A stretch of 64,000 nucleotides of DNA, taken from NCBI GenBank assembly GCA_000497125.2, contig CM035320.1:852460-916459 (forward strand), in the 5' to 3' direction. The DNA is from Spironucleus salmonicida (Eukaryota > Fornicata > Diplomonadida > Hexamitidae). Below are positions 33,872 through 44,480 of the stretch, piece after piece; the first letter of the stretch is position 1; every line of letters begins with the position of its first letter. The position numbers and the translations under genes were made by a program. The notes beneath the pieces are model-generated. The model had not been told where the DNA came from, made no database searches, and saw only the letters and a list, made by a program, of their open reading frames with translations.

Positions 33872-34834
33872 ATGAATCCTTTATATTGATTTTTTATCTG
33901 AATGTTAAATTATTGATAATAATCATGTGTTAAAAACTAAATTTTTAATCATTAACAATTATTTGTGTATGTAAATTAAGTAATAATAATAGTAATACCT
34001 TACCTGATTTTGATTTATAAAATATAACAATGAAGAATTAATCGGATAATAAACTTTCATTGCTTAATTTAAATAAATCTAATCTAACTAATTATTTATC
34101 CAATGTAGGAAATAAAATATCCTAAGAATTACTCAACTAATATCCTAATATTAATAATAATTAATATTCTTGTTTCATCTATAGTTCTTAAAATTAGTTC
34201 AGATAAAAAGGGTTAACTTTAATTATCCAAGGATATCTGAAAATTAACAAATTATGACTGAGAAATAATAAAAATAAGTCCCATTTGAATTAATATGCGT
34301 TTCATTTTTATACAATACTTAAAACCAAATAGAGTATTGTGAATCTATGAATAATATGCTAAAATATTACTTCGACTAATCATATTTTACATTAATAATA
34401 GATTAATAAGAGAATTTAAATAGTTTTAAGTTAATATGATCCTAATATTAATAATAGTTCGTAAGTAGCCAAACTAAATAAGAATACTCAAGTTACTATT
34501 TGGTTTCTTTATATTATGAAAGTAGTTAATGTTAGTATGAGAATAGGTGTTGGCCCTATAATATAGTATTAAAAAATTTAAAAAAATTAGTTAACTTATT
34601 ATAGGCATTTAAATTTTTATTTAGAATGAAATATACTGTATTATATATCAACTAATAAGATTATTAGTTGTTTGACTTAAGTGTATAAGAAAGTACTAAA
34701 TAAAGTGAGTAAACATACTGTTTGGTGTTTTACTTATTCATATACTATTTATTGTATTATCTTATTTACGTTAAGTGTTTAAATATCATTTACTGTAAAT
34801 AAACTATCATATTAAACATTTCCATATAATAATA
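33254..34834 (+). repeat. Direct duplication C, copy 1 (1,581 bp)
   Basis: Identical by eye to 35971-37551 at an offset of 2,717 bases. It covers the mature protease domain and about 960 bases of AT-rich 3' flank. Identity in the non-coding flank shows that the copying is recent. Confidence 0.95.
33872..34834. other. Duplicated 3' flank with doubtful frames
   Basis: Plus-strand frames from 34030 to 34629 read as Asn/Gln/Lys-rich protein only with two frame changes. The minus strand holds a 185-codon frame from about 34610. Neither shows clear codon bias, and the sequence is poor in G, so I call no gene. Confidence 0.4.
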
Positions 34835-34864
34835 TTAGTAGTAAGTATCCATGAGTAAAAGTGT

Positions 34865-34963
34865 ACTTTAGTAGTCTTCAGTTTCAAAAAAGGCAAGGTG
34901 TGTTATGAGCGCCACGTGGTCATAAAAATGGTTTGTCATTTTGAAGCTGAATACTACAAAAGT
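34865..34963 (+). repeat. Imperfect palindrome with nested hairpin
   Basis: ACTTTAGTAGTCTTCAG at 34865 pairs with CTGAATACTACAAAAGT ending at 34963. TTTCAAAA and TTTTGAAGC extend the stem to about 24 bases. Inside lies TTATGAGCGCCACGTGGTCATAA (34903-34925, written here as two arms TTATG and CATAA around a GCCACGTGGT core). It is GC-richer than its surroundings and may be a folded RNA or a small mobile-element remnant. Confidence 0.5.
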
Positions 34964-35727
34964 ATGTTTTTCTGTTGGCTATTTACTACCTTTACATATA
35001 TTAAAATAACTATAATTAAAACAGTGAAACTAATAAATAGTACCTAAATGTCTTTATTAATTGCTTAGTACGCAGATTCTAACTTATAGTAGAATATTAG
35101 AGTAGAATTTGTTTTTATACGAAATTTTAATATAATTGTTACTAAAAATAATTATTTTTATAACAGATAAAATAGCGTATAACATAAATATTATTATTTA
35201 AATATTAATATCTATTTTAGAAGACATGATTATGATTATAATTTAATATTAATACTCCTTAATTTATTTCCTCTATAATAAGATGTGCTAATATACTTAT
35301 TATTTTAATTTTTGTCTAAGAAAACTTTATAATTAATACAATAAAGTTTTTATGATTCTTAGATGGTTTATATAAGTGTGAAGTAAGTGGTAAATTAATA
35401 TATTTAAAAAAACAATATATCATCTAAATATCGTTTAATATTATATATTTATCTTTTGAGTAATTAACATTATAGTATATTTTTGACATCAATACTAATT
35501 ATGAATAAATATATATCAGAGCAATATACCGTAGGAAATTTAATAATATAATACATCTTAAGTAATAAGAGTAATAAAACTTCCTTAATAAAAAATAAGG
35601 CTCAACTGCAGTAATAACTAATTATTTTATAATTACGAAAATAAAATTTTCTAAATTTGATTATAAACTATAAAGATTTATTTATCTCATAAAAAATAAA
35701 TCTGTTCTTAATTCCCGTTTCTAATAA
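34964..35727. other. AT-rich spacer before cathepsin copy 2
   Basis: Unique sequence. No gene or repeat is visible. Confidence 0.55.
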
Positions 35728-36588
35728 ATGTTTGTTGTCCTGGCTGAGCTCTATCATAAGCAAGAGTTCCTCGAATCTCTAAAGCGTGTGCCTAACATGA
35801 AATGGAAGGCTGGTATTCCTAAACGTTTTGAGGGTATGTCTGCTGTCTAAGTAAAATCTCTATTAAGTAAGAATATGTAGCAACTACCAGCTCCTACCGT
35901 GAAGTTAACTGGCGAAGTGCCAGAATTCTGGAATTGGAATCATGAAATGCCAGAGTGTGCTGGAGCTAAGACTGTTCGGGATTAGGCAGACTGTGGCTCG
36001 TGCTGGGCCTTCTCAGCTGTAAATCAGCTTGCTGACAACAGATGTATTTAAAAGTTAGACAAAAAACGTATTTAGCTTTCTGAACAATATGTAGTTTCTT
36101 GTGACCCAATAAATACTGGATGTGATGGTGGATATATAAAAGTTGTTTAACACTATCTTATCAATACAGGTACTGTTACGGATAAATGCACACCTTATAC
36201 TTCTGGTTTATCTGGAAGAGACGGTAAATGTCCTTAAAAATGTAAGGATGATTCTGAGCTGGAATTTATCAAAGCAACTAAGACTGAAAATGTTTGTGCT
36301 GATGAAGAATCTATTAAAGTTGCCATCACTAAAGGTCTTGTTTAAACTGGATTTTCTGTATTCTCCGATTTCATGTATTATGAAAGTGGAATCTATGAAC
36401 ATACTTCTGGGTCTTTAGAAGGTGGTCATGCTGTAATGTTTGTAGGTTATGGTGAAGAAAATGGCACCCCTTATTGGACTGTTAAAAACTCATGGGGTAA
36501 CAGTTTTGGAGAAAATGGTTTCTTCAGAATTATCAGAGGCCAAAATGAGTGTGAAATTGAAGATGCATGCTTCTTACTTACTCCTTGA
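35728..36588 (+). CDS. Cathepsin B-like cysteine protease (papain family C1), 286 aa
   Basis: A lysosomal- or secreted-type peptidase family expanded in diplomonads. Catalytic residues are all present: the oxyanion-hole Gln86 (codon TAG) in RDQADCGSCWAF, nucleophile Cys92, His234 in EGGHAVMFVGYG, and Asn254 in VKNSWGNSFGENGFFRI. QLSEQYVVSCD and GCDGGY are also typical. The cathepsin B occluding-loop His pair is not evident. The N-terminus (MFVVLAELYHKQEFLES) is a poor signal peptide with a very short pro-region, which is unusual for a secreted protease. The frame is intact from ATG to TGA. Residues 82-286 are identical to copy 1. Confidence 0.93.
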
Positions 36589-37551
36589 ATGAATCCTTTA
36601 TATTGATTTTTTATCTGAATGTTAAATTATTGATAATAATCATGTGTTAAAAACTAAATTTTTAATCATTAACAATTATTTGTGTATGTAAATTAAGTAA
36701 TAATAATAGTAATACCTTACCTGATTTTGATTTATAAAATATAACAATGAAGAATTAATCGGATAATAAACTTTCATTGCTTAATTTAAATAAATCTAAT
36801 CTAACTAATTATTTATCCAATGTAGGAAATAAAATATCCTAAGAATTACTCAACTAATATCCTAATATTAATAATAATTAATATTCTTGTTTCATCTATA
36901 GTTCTTAAAATTAGTTCAGATAAAAAGGGTTAACTTTAATTATCCAAGGATATCTGAAAATTAACAAATTATGACTGAGAAATAATAAAAATAAGTCCCA
37001 TTTGAATTAATATGCGTTTCATTTTTATACAATACTTAAAACCAAATAGAGTATTGTGAATCTATGAATAATATGCTAAAATATTACTTCGACTAATCAT
37101 ATTTTACATTAATAATAGATTAATAAGAGAATTTAAATAGTTTTAAGTTAATATGATCCTAATATTAATAATAGTTCGTAAGTAGCCAAACTAAATAAGA
37201 ATACTCAAGTTACTATTTGGTTTCTTTATATTATGAAAGTAGTTAATGTTAGTATGAGAATAGGTGTTGGCCCTATAATATAGTATTAAAAAATTTAAAA
37301 AAATTAGTTAACTTATTATAGGCATTTAAATTTTTATTTAGAATGAAATATACTGTATTATATATCAACTAATAAGATTATTAGTTGTTTGACTTAAGTG
37401 TATAAGAAAGTACTAAATAAAGTGAGTAAACATACTGTTTGGTGTTTTACTTATTCATATACTATTTATTGTATTATCTTATTTACGTTAAGTGTTTAAA
37501 TATCATTTACTGTAAATAAACTATCATATTAAACATTTCCATATAATAATA
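35971..37551 (+). repeat. Direct duplication C, copy 2 (1,581 bp)
   Basis: Partner of 33254-34834. The copy begins inside the coding sequence just before the catalytic Cys codon (ACTGTTCGGGATTAGGC) and ends in an ATAATAATA run, a plausible slippage or microhomology end point. Confidence 0.95.
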
Positions 37552-37747
37552 ATATTACCTAACCCTAAATTATATTATATAATGCAAAATTATTTTAAAT
37601 AACTACTTGATAATAGGATTAATTAAATTTGAAATTTATTATAGATGAATTTGTATATATATAGTAGAAGTGATGGATGTAAACATTCATTTATCACAAA
37701 TTTTTAGTTGCAAAAATACTCAAGTATGGACGATTCTATACAGTCTA
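37552..37747. other. AT-rich spacer
   Basis: No feature seen between the end of the direct duplication and the 3' end of the next minus-strand gene. Confidence 0.55.
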
Positions 37748-38257
37748 TCACCATAGGAACATTGATGCTATCGCAATATCAGCACTGGAGTCGGCTTATC
37801 CAGAGTCTGATGCAGGCATCCAGTCATTATCCGCTGAAATTAGTGAATCATTATATATTTATGCTTCTGCTGTGTCTTCTTAAGTTTCTAGATCTTCCAT
37901 ATGCGAAGAAGATTCTTATTCATCTTCTACACCTAATATTTATTTTATATAATCTGCGAACGATTGTGCATCTTAATTTACACCTTATAGGATCATGATA
38001 CGTCTAGTTTTCTCACAATATGCTATTCTTTTAATACACAATCTAGAGATTTAGTCAGCTGGGATACCCTATATTTTATTGAGTACGGCCTAATATGTAT
38101 CTGGACTATCAATTAAAAAGTCAGGTTTTAATAAAGTAAACTAATAATATAAATGTGATCCTGGTGCCTATACCATACCACTAGTATCAAATTTAAGGCA
38201 TATTTGCTCCTGAACAGTTAAAAGTGCAACGATAGCTGATAACGAAAGTTCATCCAT
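37748..38257 (-). CDS. Unknown 169-aa protein with acidic C-terminus
   Basis: A minus-strand frame from the ATG at 38257 to TGA. The N-terminal 115 residues look like a folded domain with mixed helix and strand (LSLSAIVALLTVQEQICLKF, ISRLCIKRIAYCEKTRRIMI). The rest is acidic and Ser/Gln-rich. About fifteen TAA/TAG codons are read as Gln. I do not recognise the fold. Two standard-code frames on the plus strand are its antisense. Confidence 0.65.
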
Positions 38258-38508
38258 TTGTAGATTTTATTTTTTTGGGGAACCATCTATATTATGACTA
38301 ATATTAACTTCTCTCCTTAAGAACTATATTTTTAATCGGGGTAATAAATAATTATTACCTGTATTTAATCCATTATGGTACAAACCACAATTACCTTCCA
38401 CTTATAAATTTGATACCTAATTCGTTACTACTAGAAATTTATATAGAATAATTTCATCTTATTTCCCCATCTACAAGAATATTATAAATTCACTTAAAAA
38501 CTCTCACG

Positions 38509-39411
38509 TCACATAAAGTAATCTGGAACTCGACTGGTTACTCCGCTGATACCATTTTATCCTTCCCAACCATACTACACAAAATTGTAGCCGATGCCCT
38601 CTTGAATCTCCATTACCGCGGCTTTGTTACCGCTTCGATAACAATAATTTGGTGCAGAGAACACGGTAACGACTTACTTACCGTGCTGCCACTGGTATCC
38701 ATCTAGCACCATCTGATGTCCCCGAACAAGCAATTTCAGTCCATTTTCGCGCAGAAAGCTCTCCGTAACATCCTACCCGAAAGTATAACCTGCACCCCGC
38801 ATAGACTTCCCGTAACCAGGTCGCGTGTCCGGATCGCTCCACATCAGGTCAGTCAGAACGTCATTTTCCTACCCCTTCTCGATTTCAGCGATTTCAGTCA
38901 GTGTCTCTGCCATCGGAGATAATCCAGCATGCACGGCCAGTATCTTGCCGCCAACCACTGCTGCAATCGGCAGAAATTGGAAAACCTCATTAAACGCGTT
39001 GTAAATGCTGACGCTGTTGTAGCGGCTAATGCACTCCGCATAGAAGCCGTAGAAGTCACCCATCTGCTTTGTTTCGTGGTTCCCACGCAGTAGGAATACG
39101 CGGTTCGGGAATGCCAACTTGGCAGAGAAAACGGTCAGAACGGTCTCCAAGGACTACAGACCGCGGTCCACGAAGTCACCCAAGAATAGGTAGTTTGTGT
39201 AGGGTGGGATACCAGTCACTTTAAGCATTTCGAGGAAGTCGCTGAACTGGCCGTGCAGGTCCCCGACGATCGTCAGCGGTGCCGGGACTTGCAACAGGTT
39301 AGGCTCATTCTGTAGAACCGGCAGGAGTGCAACAAGGAGGTTCTGGGCTGCTTCGAGCGACGGCAGCTAGCGGTCGAAAATCAGGCTCGTCAAGATTTGC
39401 TGGGGGTTCAT
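38509..39411 (-). CDS. PP2A-type serine/threonine phosphatase catalytic subunit (300 aa)
   Basis: A metal-dependent phosphatase of the PPP family. The motifs are GDLHG at 50-54 (Leu for the usual Val or Ile), GDFVDRG at 78-84, RGNHE at 109-113, a substrate segment [28 protein letters not shown] and [11 protein letters not shown]. The C-terminus is VPDYFM, matching the PP2A tail TPDYFL that is carboxyl-methylated on its Leu, but with Met at the end. Length and tail point to PP2A, PP4 or PP6. The N-terminus lacks the PP2A-specific start, so the exact class is open. The gene is GC-rich with five TAA/TAG codons. An ATTATTATAATA-like element and a G-rich tract (C-rich on its own strand) lie within 100 bases upstream. 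Confidence 0.9.
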
Positions 39412-39665
39412 TTGGAGTGGTATGGAATGGAATGTAAATATTATATTATATATTATAATAATTAGATAAATAGAAATTGTTTTTGGGGTGGGGATGGTTA
39501 ATACTGAAGTGAGGAATAGAATTTGAAATAGGTTAATTAGACGTATTAAGAGGGTATAGGATATGTAAAGTTTTTGCTAGTTCATTGTTATGAGCTGCTC
39601 AATGTGAGATTTTTGGGTAAAATGCAAAGGGATATGTTATTTTCCATCTCAGTAGGTAAGTAGCA

Positions 39666-40250
39666 ATGGACAGACAGTCAGAAAACTATGAATTCTTTTG
39701 TTAATTATATAATGAGAACAGTATTTAGTTTAGGAAATTACAAAAATTGCTTCAGGAAAATGTAAACCTGACAGTTAAAAATTAAGAGATAAACAGCTCC
39801 ATTAGTCAATATTAGGATGACTTGGATGCTCTAGACTAACATTATCAAATGATGAAAAAGTGTTTTTATTTTGCAGTTAGGGATATTCAGGACGTGGAAG
39901 AAGGTGCTAAGGCTAACGCTTAGCGCCTCTCAACACTTTAAAGCTTAAATAAGAAGTTAAGAAACAGAATACATAAATTAGAAGATACAAATTCTAAATT
40001 AGTTAGTTCTAATACTTTCCTTTAGGGGTAATGTAAATAACTTATTTAGTATGACATTCAGAATGATTTGATTAAGGATAAGTTAGCAAAGCGAGATCAG
40101 TAACTTCTAGAAGCAGAGCGTCGTGCTTTTATTGCAGAAGAGAGAAGTGAAAGCATGGTAAAAATTATACAAGTATATGCTACAGAGGCGGAACAGTTGC
40201 AAGGTGCGTAGGTTTTGTAACTCGCCAGACCAACAGCTGACATGACATGA
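39666..40250 (+). CDS. Coiled-coil protein (194 aa)
   Basis: A frame with about 20 TAA/TAG Gln codons and a TGA stop. Almost the whole protein is helical with heptads (RKLQKLLQENVNLTVKNQ; LNKKLRNRIHKLEDTNSKLV; RRAFIAEERSESMVKIIQ), and the central part resembles long coiled coils of cytoskeletal proteins. No specific family is assigned. The gene at 40846 is of a similar type, and both flank the S27a gene. Confidence 0.7.
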
Positions 40251-40318
40251 CTAGCATTTATATACTATTATAAAAGTAGTTTTATTTAACTTCAATTCAA
40301 AAAACCCACTCCATTGCT

Positions 40319-40732
40319 ATGAAGCTCTTTGTATAGTACCCCACTGAGACTCTCGCCGTCACAGTTGACGAGAACATGTCGGTCAAGCAATATTAGGAAC
40401 TTGTAGGCGCTGTTGCCTTCATGTTCGCCGGTAAGATGCTCCAGACTGCCGCCACCCTCAGGACCATCCCTGAGGATTCCACAATCATCGCTGTTACACC
40501 AGTTGATGGTGCTGGTAAGGATAAGAAGCGTAAGAAAAAGGTCAAAAAGACCCCCAAGCACAAGAGCCACGTTGATAAGAAGGTAAAACTCGCCATCCTC
40601 AAGCTTTATTCCGTTAAGGGTGATACTGTAGACTCTCTCCGTGAGTACTGCAAGCGTTGCGGTGCCGGCGTTAGACTTTCCAACCATAAGGACAGAAAGC
40701 ACTGTGGTAAGTGTGGTTCAAACGGTAAGTGA
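40319..40732 (+). CDS. RPS27A: Ribosomal protein S27a (eS31) with degenerate ubiquitin-like N-terminus (137 aa)
   Basis: In most eukaryotes S27a is made as a ubiquitin fusion that is cleaved after Gly-Gly. Here residues 1-62 keep the size and some spacing of ubiquitin (MKLFVQYPTETLAVTVDE, then MLQTAATLR near the middle) but lack the ubiquitin sequence and the Gly-Gly, so it cannot act as a ubiquitin donor. From about residue 66 the eS31 part is clear: the Lys-rich segment KKRKKKVKKTPKHKSHVDKK, VKLAILKLYSV, and a zinc site with Cys111, Cys114, Cys129 and Cys132 (YCKRCGAGVRLSNHKDRKHC, then GKCG). Codon use is GC-richer than the neighbours, as for a highly expressed gene. Two early Gln are TAG. 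Confidence 0.93.
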
Positions 40733-40845
40733 TATTAAATACTGCATCACCTGAGGAAGGACTTCGTCTGGAGGGTTAGGCATCTTGCGTAGCCCACCGA
40801 TGCATCCTTTTATATTTATTTTTCCATCTTTCTTTTACTATAAAA
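40733..40845. other. Short spacer with GC-richer segment
   Basis: Between S27a and the next gene, about 40745-40801 is clearly GC-richer than normal spacer and can fold (GATGCATCC near the end can pair with upstream words such as ATGC). It could be part of the S27a 3' end or a small RNA. Nothing more can be said. Confidence 0.2.
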
Positions 40846-41205
40846 ATGGATACCAAATTTGATTTTTTATAAAAAGTGCATTCCGAGTATCGTAGAAAGA
40901 TGCTAATGTAGCTGAATTCTATAGAGTAGGAAAATGAGTCACTAAAGCAAAAAATCTTCTTATAATAGTCCTGCACTATAGATAAGATATAGGAAGTTAA
41001 CCTAATACTGCGTTATTCAAGGATGTTGGCGAAGTAGCTCAAGAAGGCAAAGGCCTAGCTAGCTGATGTCTTCATAGCATTCGATATGTCTCTTGGGGAA
41101 GTAGACAAGTTACATACCGAGTTGGTTATGATTCGGGAGTGTAAAGAGGTCGAGATGCTTAAGTCTAGTATATAAAATAATAGAAAACCATCCCTTATGA
41201 CATGA
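40846..41205 (+). CDS. Coiled-coil protein (119 aa)
   Basis: The frame starts after five A residues and ends on TGA with nine TAA/TAG codons. It is helical with heptads through most of its length (YRRKMLMQLNSIEQENESLK; RMLAKQLKKAKAQLADVF) and a basic tail. It looks like a short relative of the 194-residue coiled-coil gene upstream, but I see no alignable motif. Function unknown. Confidence 0.65.
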
Positions 41206-41254
41206 GTTTCCTGCTTCGCATTAGTATCTAATACCACTCCAACTACCCCTTAAA

Positions 41255-41555
41255 ATGCAAAACGTTGAAGCTTATCTTCAAGATCTCTCAGCTGCCTTTT
41301 TTAAATCTGAACTTAGCTTTGAAAGCCTCTAAACAGCCTAGGCGACAGATCTAGAAATGAGGTTAATACAGTGTATTTAGGCACATAATGGTAAGCCTAT
41401 TATTGCAACTTCTGCTGATATTGTAGCCAGAGCCGAAGACGCGTTGCATCTTTAATTAAATGAAAGCTATCATTGATACATAGGAAGAACGAATACTAAA
41501 GCTTGAAAGAGAAAATTTAAACCTTCGTGGAGTCCTCGCGTAAGTTTTCGAATGA
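41255..41555 (+). pseudogene. Coiled-coil gene with a single-base frameshift
   Basis: The first frame (ATG at 41255) is coding-like for about 66 codons (MQNVEAYLQDLSAAFF) and then meets TGA at 41474. The frame starting around 41460 continues with a clear coiled coil (EERILKLERENLNLRGVL) to TGA at 41553-41555. One extra base in the TTTAATTAAATGAAAG stretch would explain the break. It may be a real lesion, a sequencing error at the A-run, or two overlapping frames. Confidence 0.5.
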
Positions 41556-41725
41556 CTGATGCCATATTTATAAATACGGTACTACATTACTCCAATTCTT
41601 AATATATCTTCAACTATTTTACTAATCGCAAATCTAACTAACATTGCATAATTGCATTTTTAAAGAGTCAGTAAATATAAGTATTCACATATATAATATT
41701 ATATACTAGAAATTATTTTTTCATT

Positions 41726-43372
41726 ATGCGCTCAATCGTCTTCACGATCCAGAAGCTGGAATCAATGCTTAAAGCTAACTTAAGTATCCAAATTGATATT
41801 TTCTTCCGCAGAGAAAACCATACATTCACAAGAACTATGAAGAAACTTGAGCCTTAATTATAATTTTTAATTCCAGATGGATTTGAGGCATAAGATATAA
41901 CATTTTCCTAGACAGTTGATGGTAAATTGATGTATGTTCTTAGCAGAAAAATTTCACCCGGAGTTCATGATTTCATAGCTAACGATATAAGCGGAAATTT
42001 CACTTTAGAAATTGGGGAGATATCGAGTCCTAAGTTTTCAGTTGAAATTTTTAGCACATTCATCCACATTAGTAAGATATTCCATGAAAATGGTATCAGA
42101 GTTTAATCGGCTGAGGAGACATACTCGATGATCTAGCTTGATCCGAACATGGACCGGTTCAAAATTTATTTATAAGAGAAACCCAAGTTGATAAGTATTT
42201 TTGGGTACATTTAAGGATATGGAATGAATTTGGATACGCTGCTTTTTACCAAGAAAATCAGTTATGGGCTTAATATATTTTAGCCAACTAATAAGATAGC
42301 CATCGACAAGACAAAAGTATTATCTGGACTTGTTAACTCTATCAATTAAGGGAAAAATTCTGATTTAGTAATTCCGTTCATGGCAAATGTAAATCTTACA
42401 AACGATGCATCTACATTAAACGAAAAAATCTATCCTTAATTATCAAAATTTGCAACCATCAAAGAGTCTATTATGGGGTCCTATCTCAGTTCAGTATTAT
42501 GCGAAGTTTAAAATATAGAAGATATTTTAACAGAAGATAAAAATATTTTGTGTAGTTATGAAGGCTCTGGAATCCTAGTTATTTAGAATCAAATGTGCCT
42601 GTCAGCAGGAGATAAGCCAAGCTTTTACAATCTGAACGATGATAGTTGGAAAAATAACTGGGACTTAGTTTAATATGACCCGGTTTCATTAAAATAAATA
42701 TCTACAGACAATATATCGACTACGGAAATGTAAGCCTTATTTAAATCTTCAGCGGGATAGCCATTAAGTTTAGAAACCAAATGCGGAATTATCAAAGTAA
42801 GCCATTTGTAAATGCCAGAGTAGGAGAATCCTATAGCAGAGGAATCTGTTCCGGAACCTGCCCCTGCAGCCTAAAGCCCCGTTTAGGAAGTAGTGGAAGA
42901 GGTTATTCCAGCTAAGAGTATTCCTTCTCCTATAATTTAACCAGGTAGGTAACTTACCGTTCTTCCGCCTCCTCCGCCGTTAGTAACGCAAATACGCTAC
43001 CAGATACTCCACTTGTAAAATCCACCCCAATATATCGAGCCATAAAAACCTCAGTAAAGTATGCTGTCGCCTATTTAGTAGTCTCCGGATATGCTTCGTT
43101 CAGCATCACCAATATTGCCAATTCACGTGCCGTCTGTGCAGTGTCAAGTTGATTATTCTGAGACAATCAGAATAAATGATCGCGAAATAAAGCGTCTTGA
43201 ATAAGTACTAGCGAAAGCCACAAAGTCTAATTTTATGTTGCAGAATTCCTCACCAATTTAGCTAGATGACACTTTCCGCCAAATCTTTAGCGAATCTGCA
43301 AAAGTCGCAATACCGAGCCTAGTATAAACGAAATAGGATCTTCTAGGGTACGTTATGCATGTTAAGCATTGA
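41726..43372 (+). CDS. Unknown 548-aa protein with Pro-rich region
   Basis: One long frame, with about 35 TAA/TAG Gln codons. Residues 1-375 look like folded beta-rich domains (MRSIVFTIQKLESMLKAN; FTLEIGEISSPKFSVEIF). Residues 380-490 are Pro-, Gln-, Glu- and Val-rich, with a run LPPPPPL. The end is helical (RINDREIKRLEQVLAKATKS). The layout, a beta domain followed by a Pro-rich linker and a coiled coil, recalls centriole or cytoskeletal scaffold proteins, but I recognise no family and assign none. After the TGA the same frame stays coding-like for about 45 codons (NIEAISYSHQKRINKISS), so the stop may be a lesion or a readthrough site. Confidence 0.7.
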
Positions 43373-43875
43373 AAAAATATTGAGGCTATTTCCTACTCGC
43401 ACCAAAAGAGGATTAACAAAATATCCTCATTAGAAACTAAAAAACGTATTCTATAAAAATAGTAGATATGTACACCTAAAGGAAATTACGTAACAGTTCA
43501 AATTATAAGGTCACTATATATTATTAAAAAATTATATTACTGTTCAATATCATTTATTGTACCTATATTATAACAGAATTATATAAAAATTAGAATCCTG
43601 ATAAGTTACAGATAAATGAAAATTATCACTTAATATATAAACTTTATTACCTAGGAAATAATAGTTGAAGCAAATTAATTTAAACACTGTATATTATATA
43701 TTAATTACTTCTAATTAAATCGGGTATTCAAATTTTTAGTAAGTAGAACCTGCAATAATATGTTAATATATCAATTATTTAAATATAAAATCCCATTTTT
43801 ATATGTTAGTTATTATAGAATTATAGTCGAATATGTTTATACTAACAATAGTAAAGAGGTTAAATTTTATTAAAA
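43373..43875. other. Spacer; first 140 bases coding-like in the upstream frame
   Basis: To about 43510 the sequence continues the frame of the 548-residue gene beyond TGA with sensible codons and higher GC. From there to the next start it is plain AT-rich spacer. Confidence 0.4.
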
Positions 43876-44184
43876 ATGGGCGGTAGAGTTTCAAAAATTA
43901 CAGAGCAAGCTGACGTTGACATGGATACCTTAGTTAAAATACATAGTCAATAAAATTTTTAACATGCTGATGTTCATTAGGTGATGTCGCTACCTAATAA
44001 TCTTAATGAATACGGAAATAATAACATTGTTAAATCTGTTTAATCACATATTAATCTTTTTGATAAAAATTCAATCGAGTTAATTAAATTATTATCTGTA
44101 AATCAACTAGCAGACTTGATAGAATCAAGTAGCTCTATCGTTTTTGAATAAGAAAATAGTGTCTAGGAGTAGATTTAGCTATGA
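43876..44184 (+). CDS. Small protein with N-myristoylation-type start (102 aa)
   Basis: It starts Met-Gly-Gly-Arg-Val-Ser-Lys: Gly2, Ser6 and Lys7 match the N-myristoyltransferase consensus well. The ATG follows five A residues. The remaining protein is polar and helical (DKNSIELIKLLSVNQLADLI) with eight Gln encoded by TAA/TAG, and there is no membrane segment. Lipid-anchored peripheral membrane association is inferred. No family is recognised. Compare the Met-Gly-Gly protein at 452. Confidence 0.6.
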
Positions 44185-44480
44185 TAATACTGACATTATT
44201 ATATTTCTGAAAGCTGAGTATTTAATATATTTTTTATAAATTTTGCCGCCGTACTTAGTTTTCTTGAACAAATTAGTTATTTATTCAAATCTTATTGCAT
44301 CTTAATATTTTATTTATATATGATTAATGATTATTTATATATAATTTCTTTTTAATTGCTAGTGAATTATTTAAAGTTAATTTACTAAAATATATTATAA
44401 AGGTGTTATCTAATAGTTTCTTTTAACTATATAAACAGTAGCTATAGCAATCCTTATAATTATGTTATTTTAAATACAAA

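Noticed and set aside
34030-34629. Asn/Gln-rich frames in three pieces (and a 185-codon minus frame) in the duplicated flank
   Set aside because: They need two frame changes on plus, and codon-position bias is absent on both strands; consistent with AT-rich spacer in a one-stop code.
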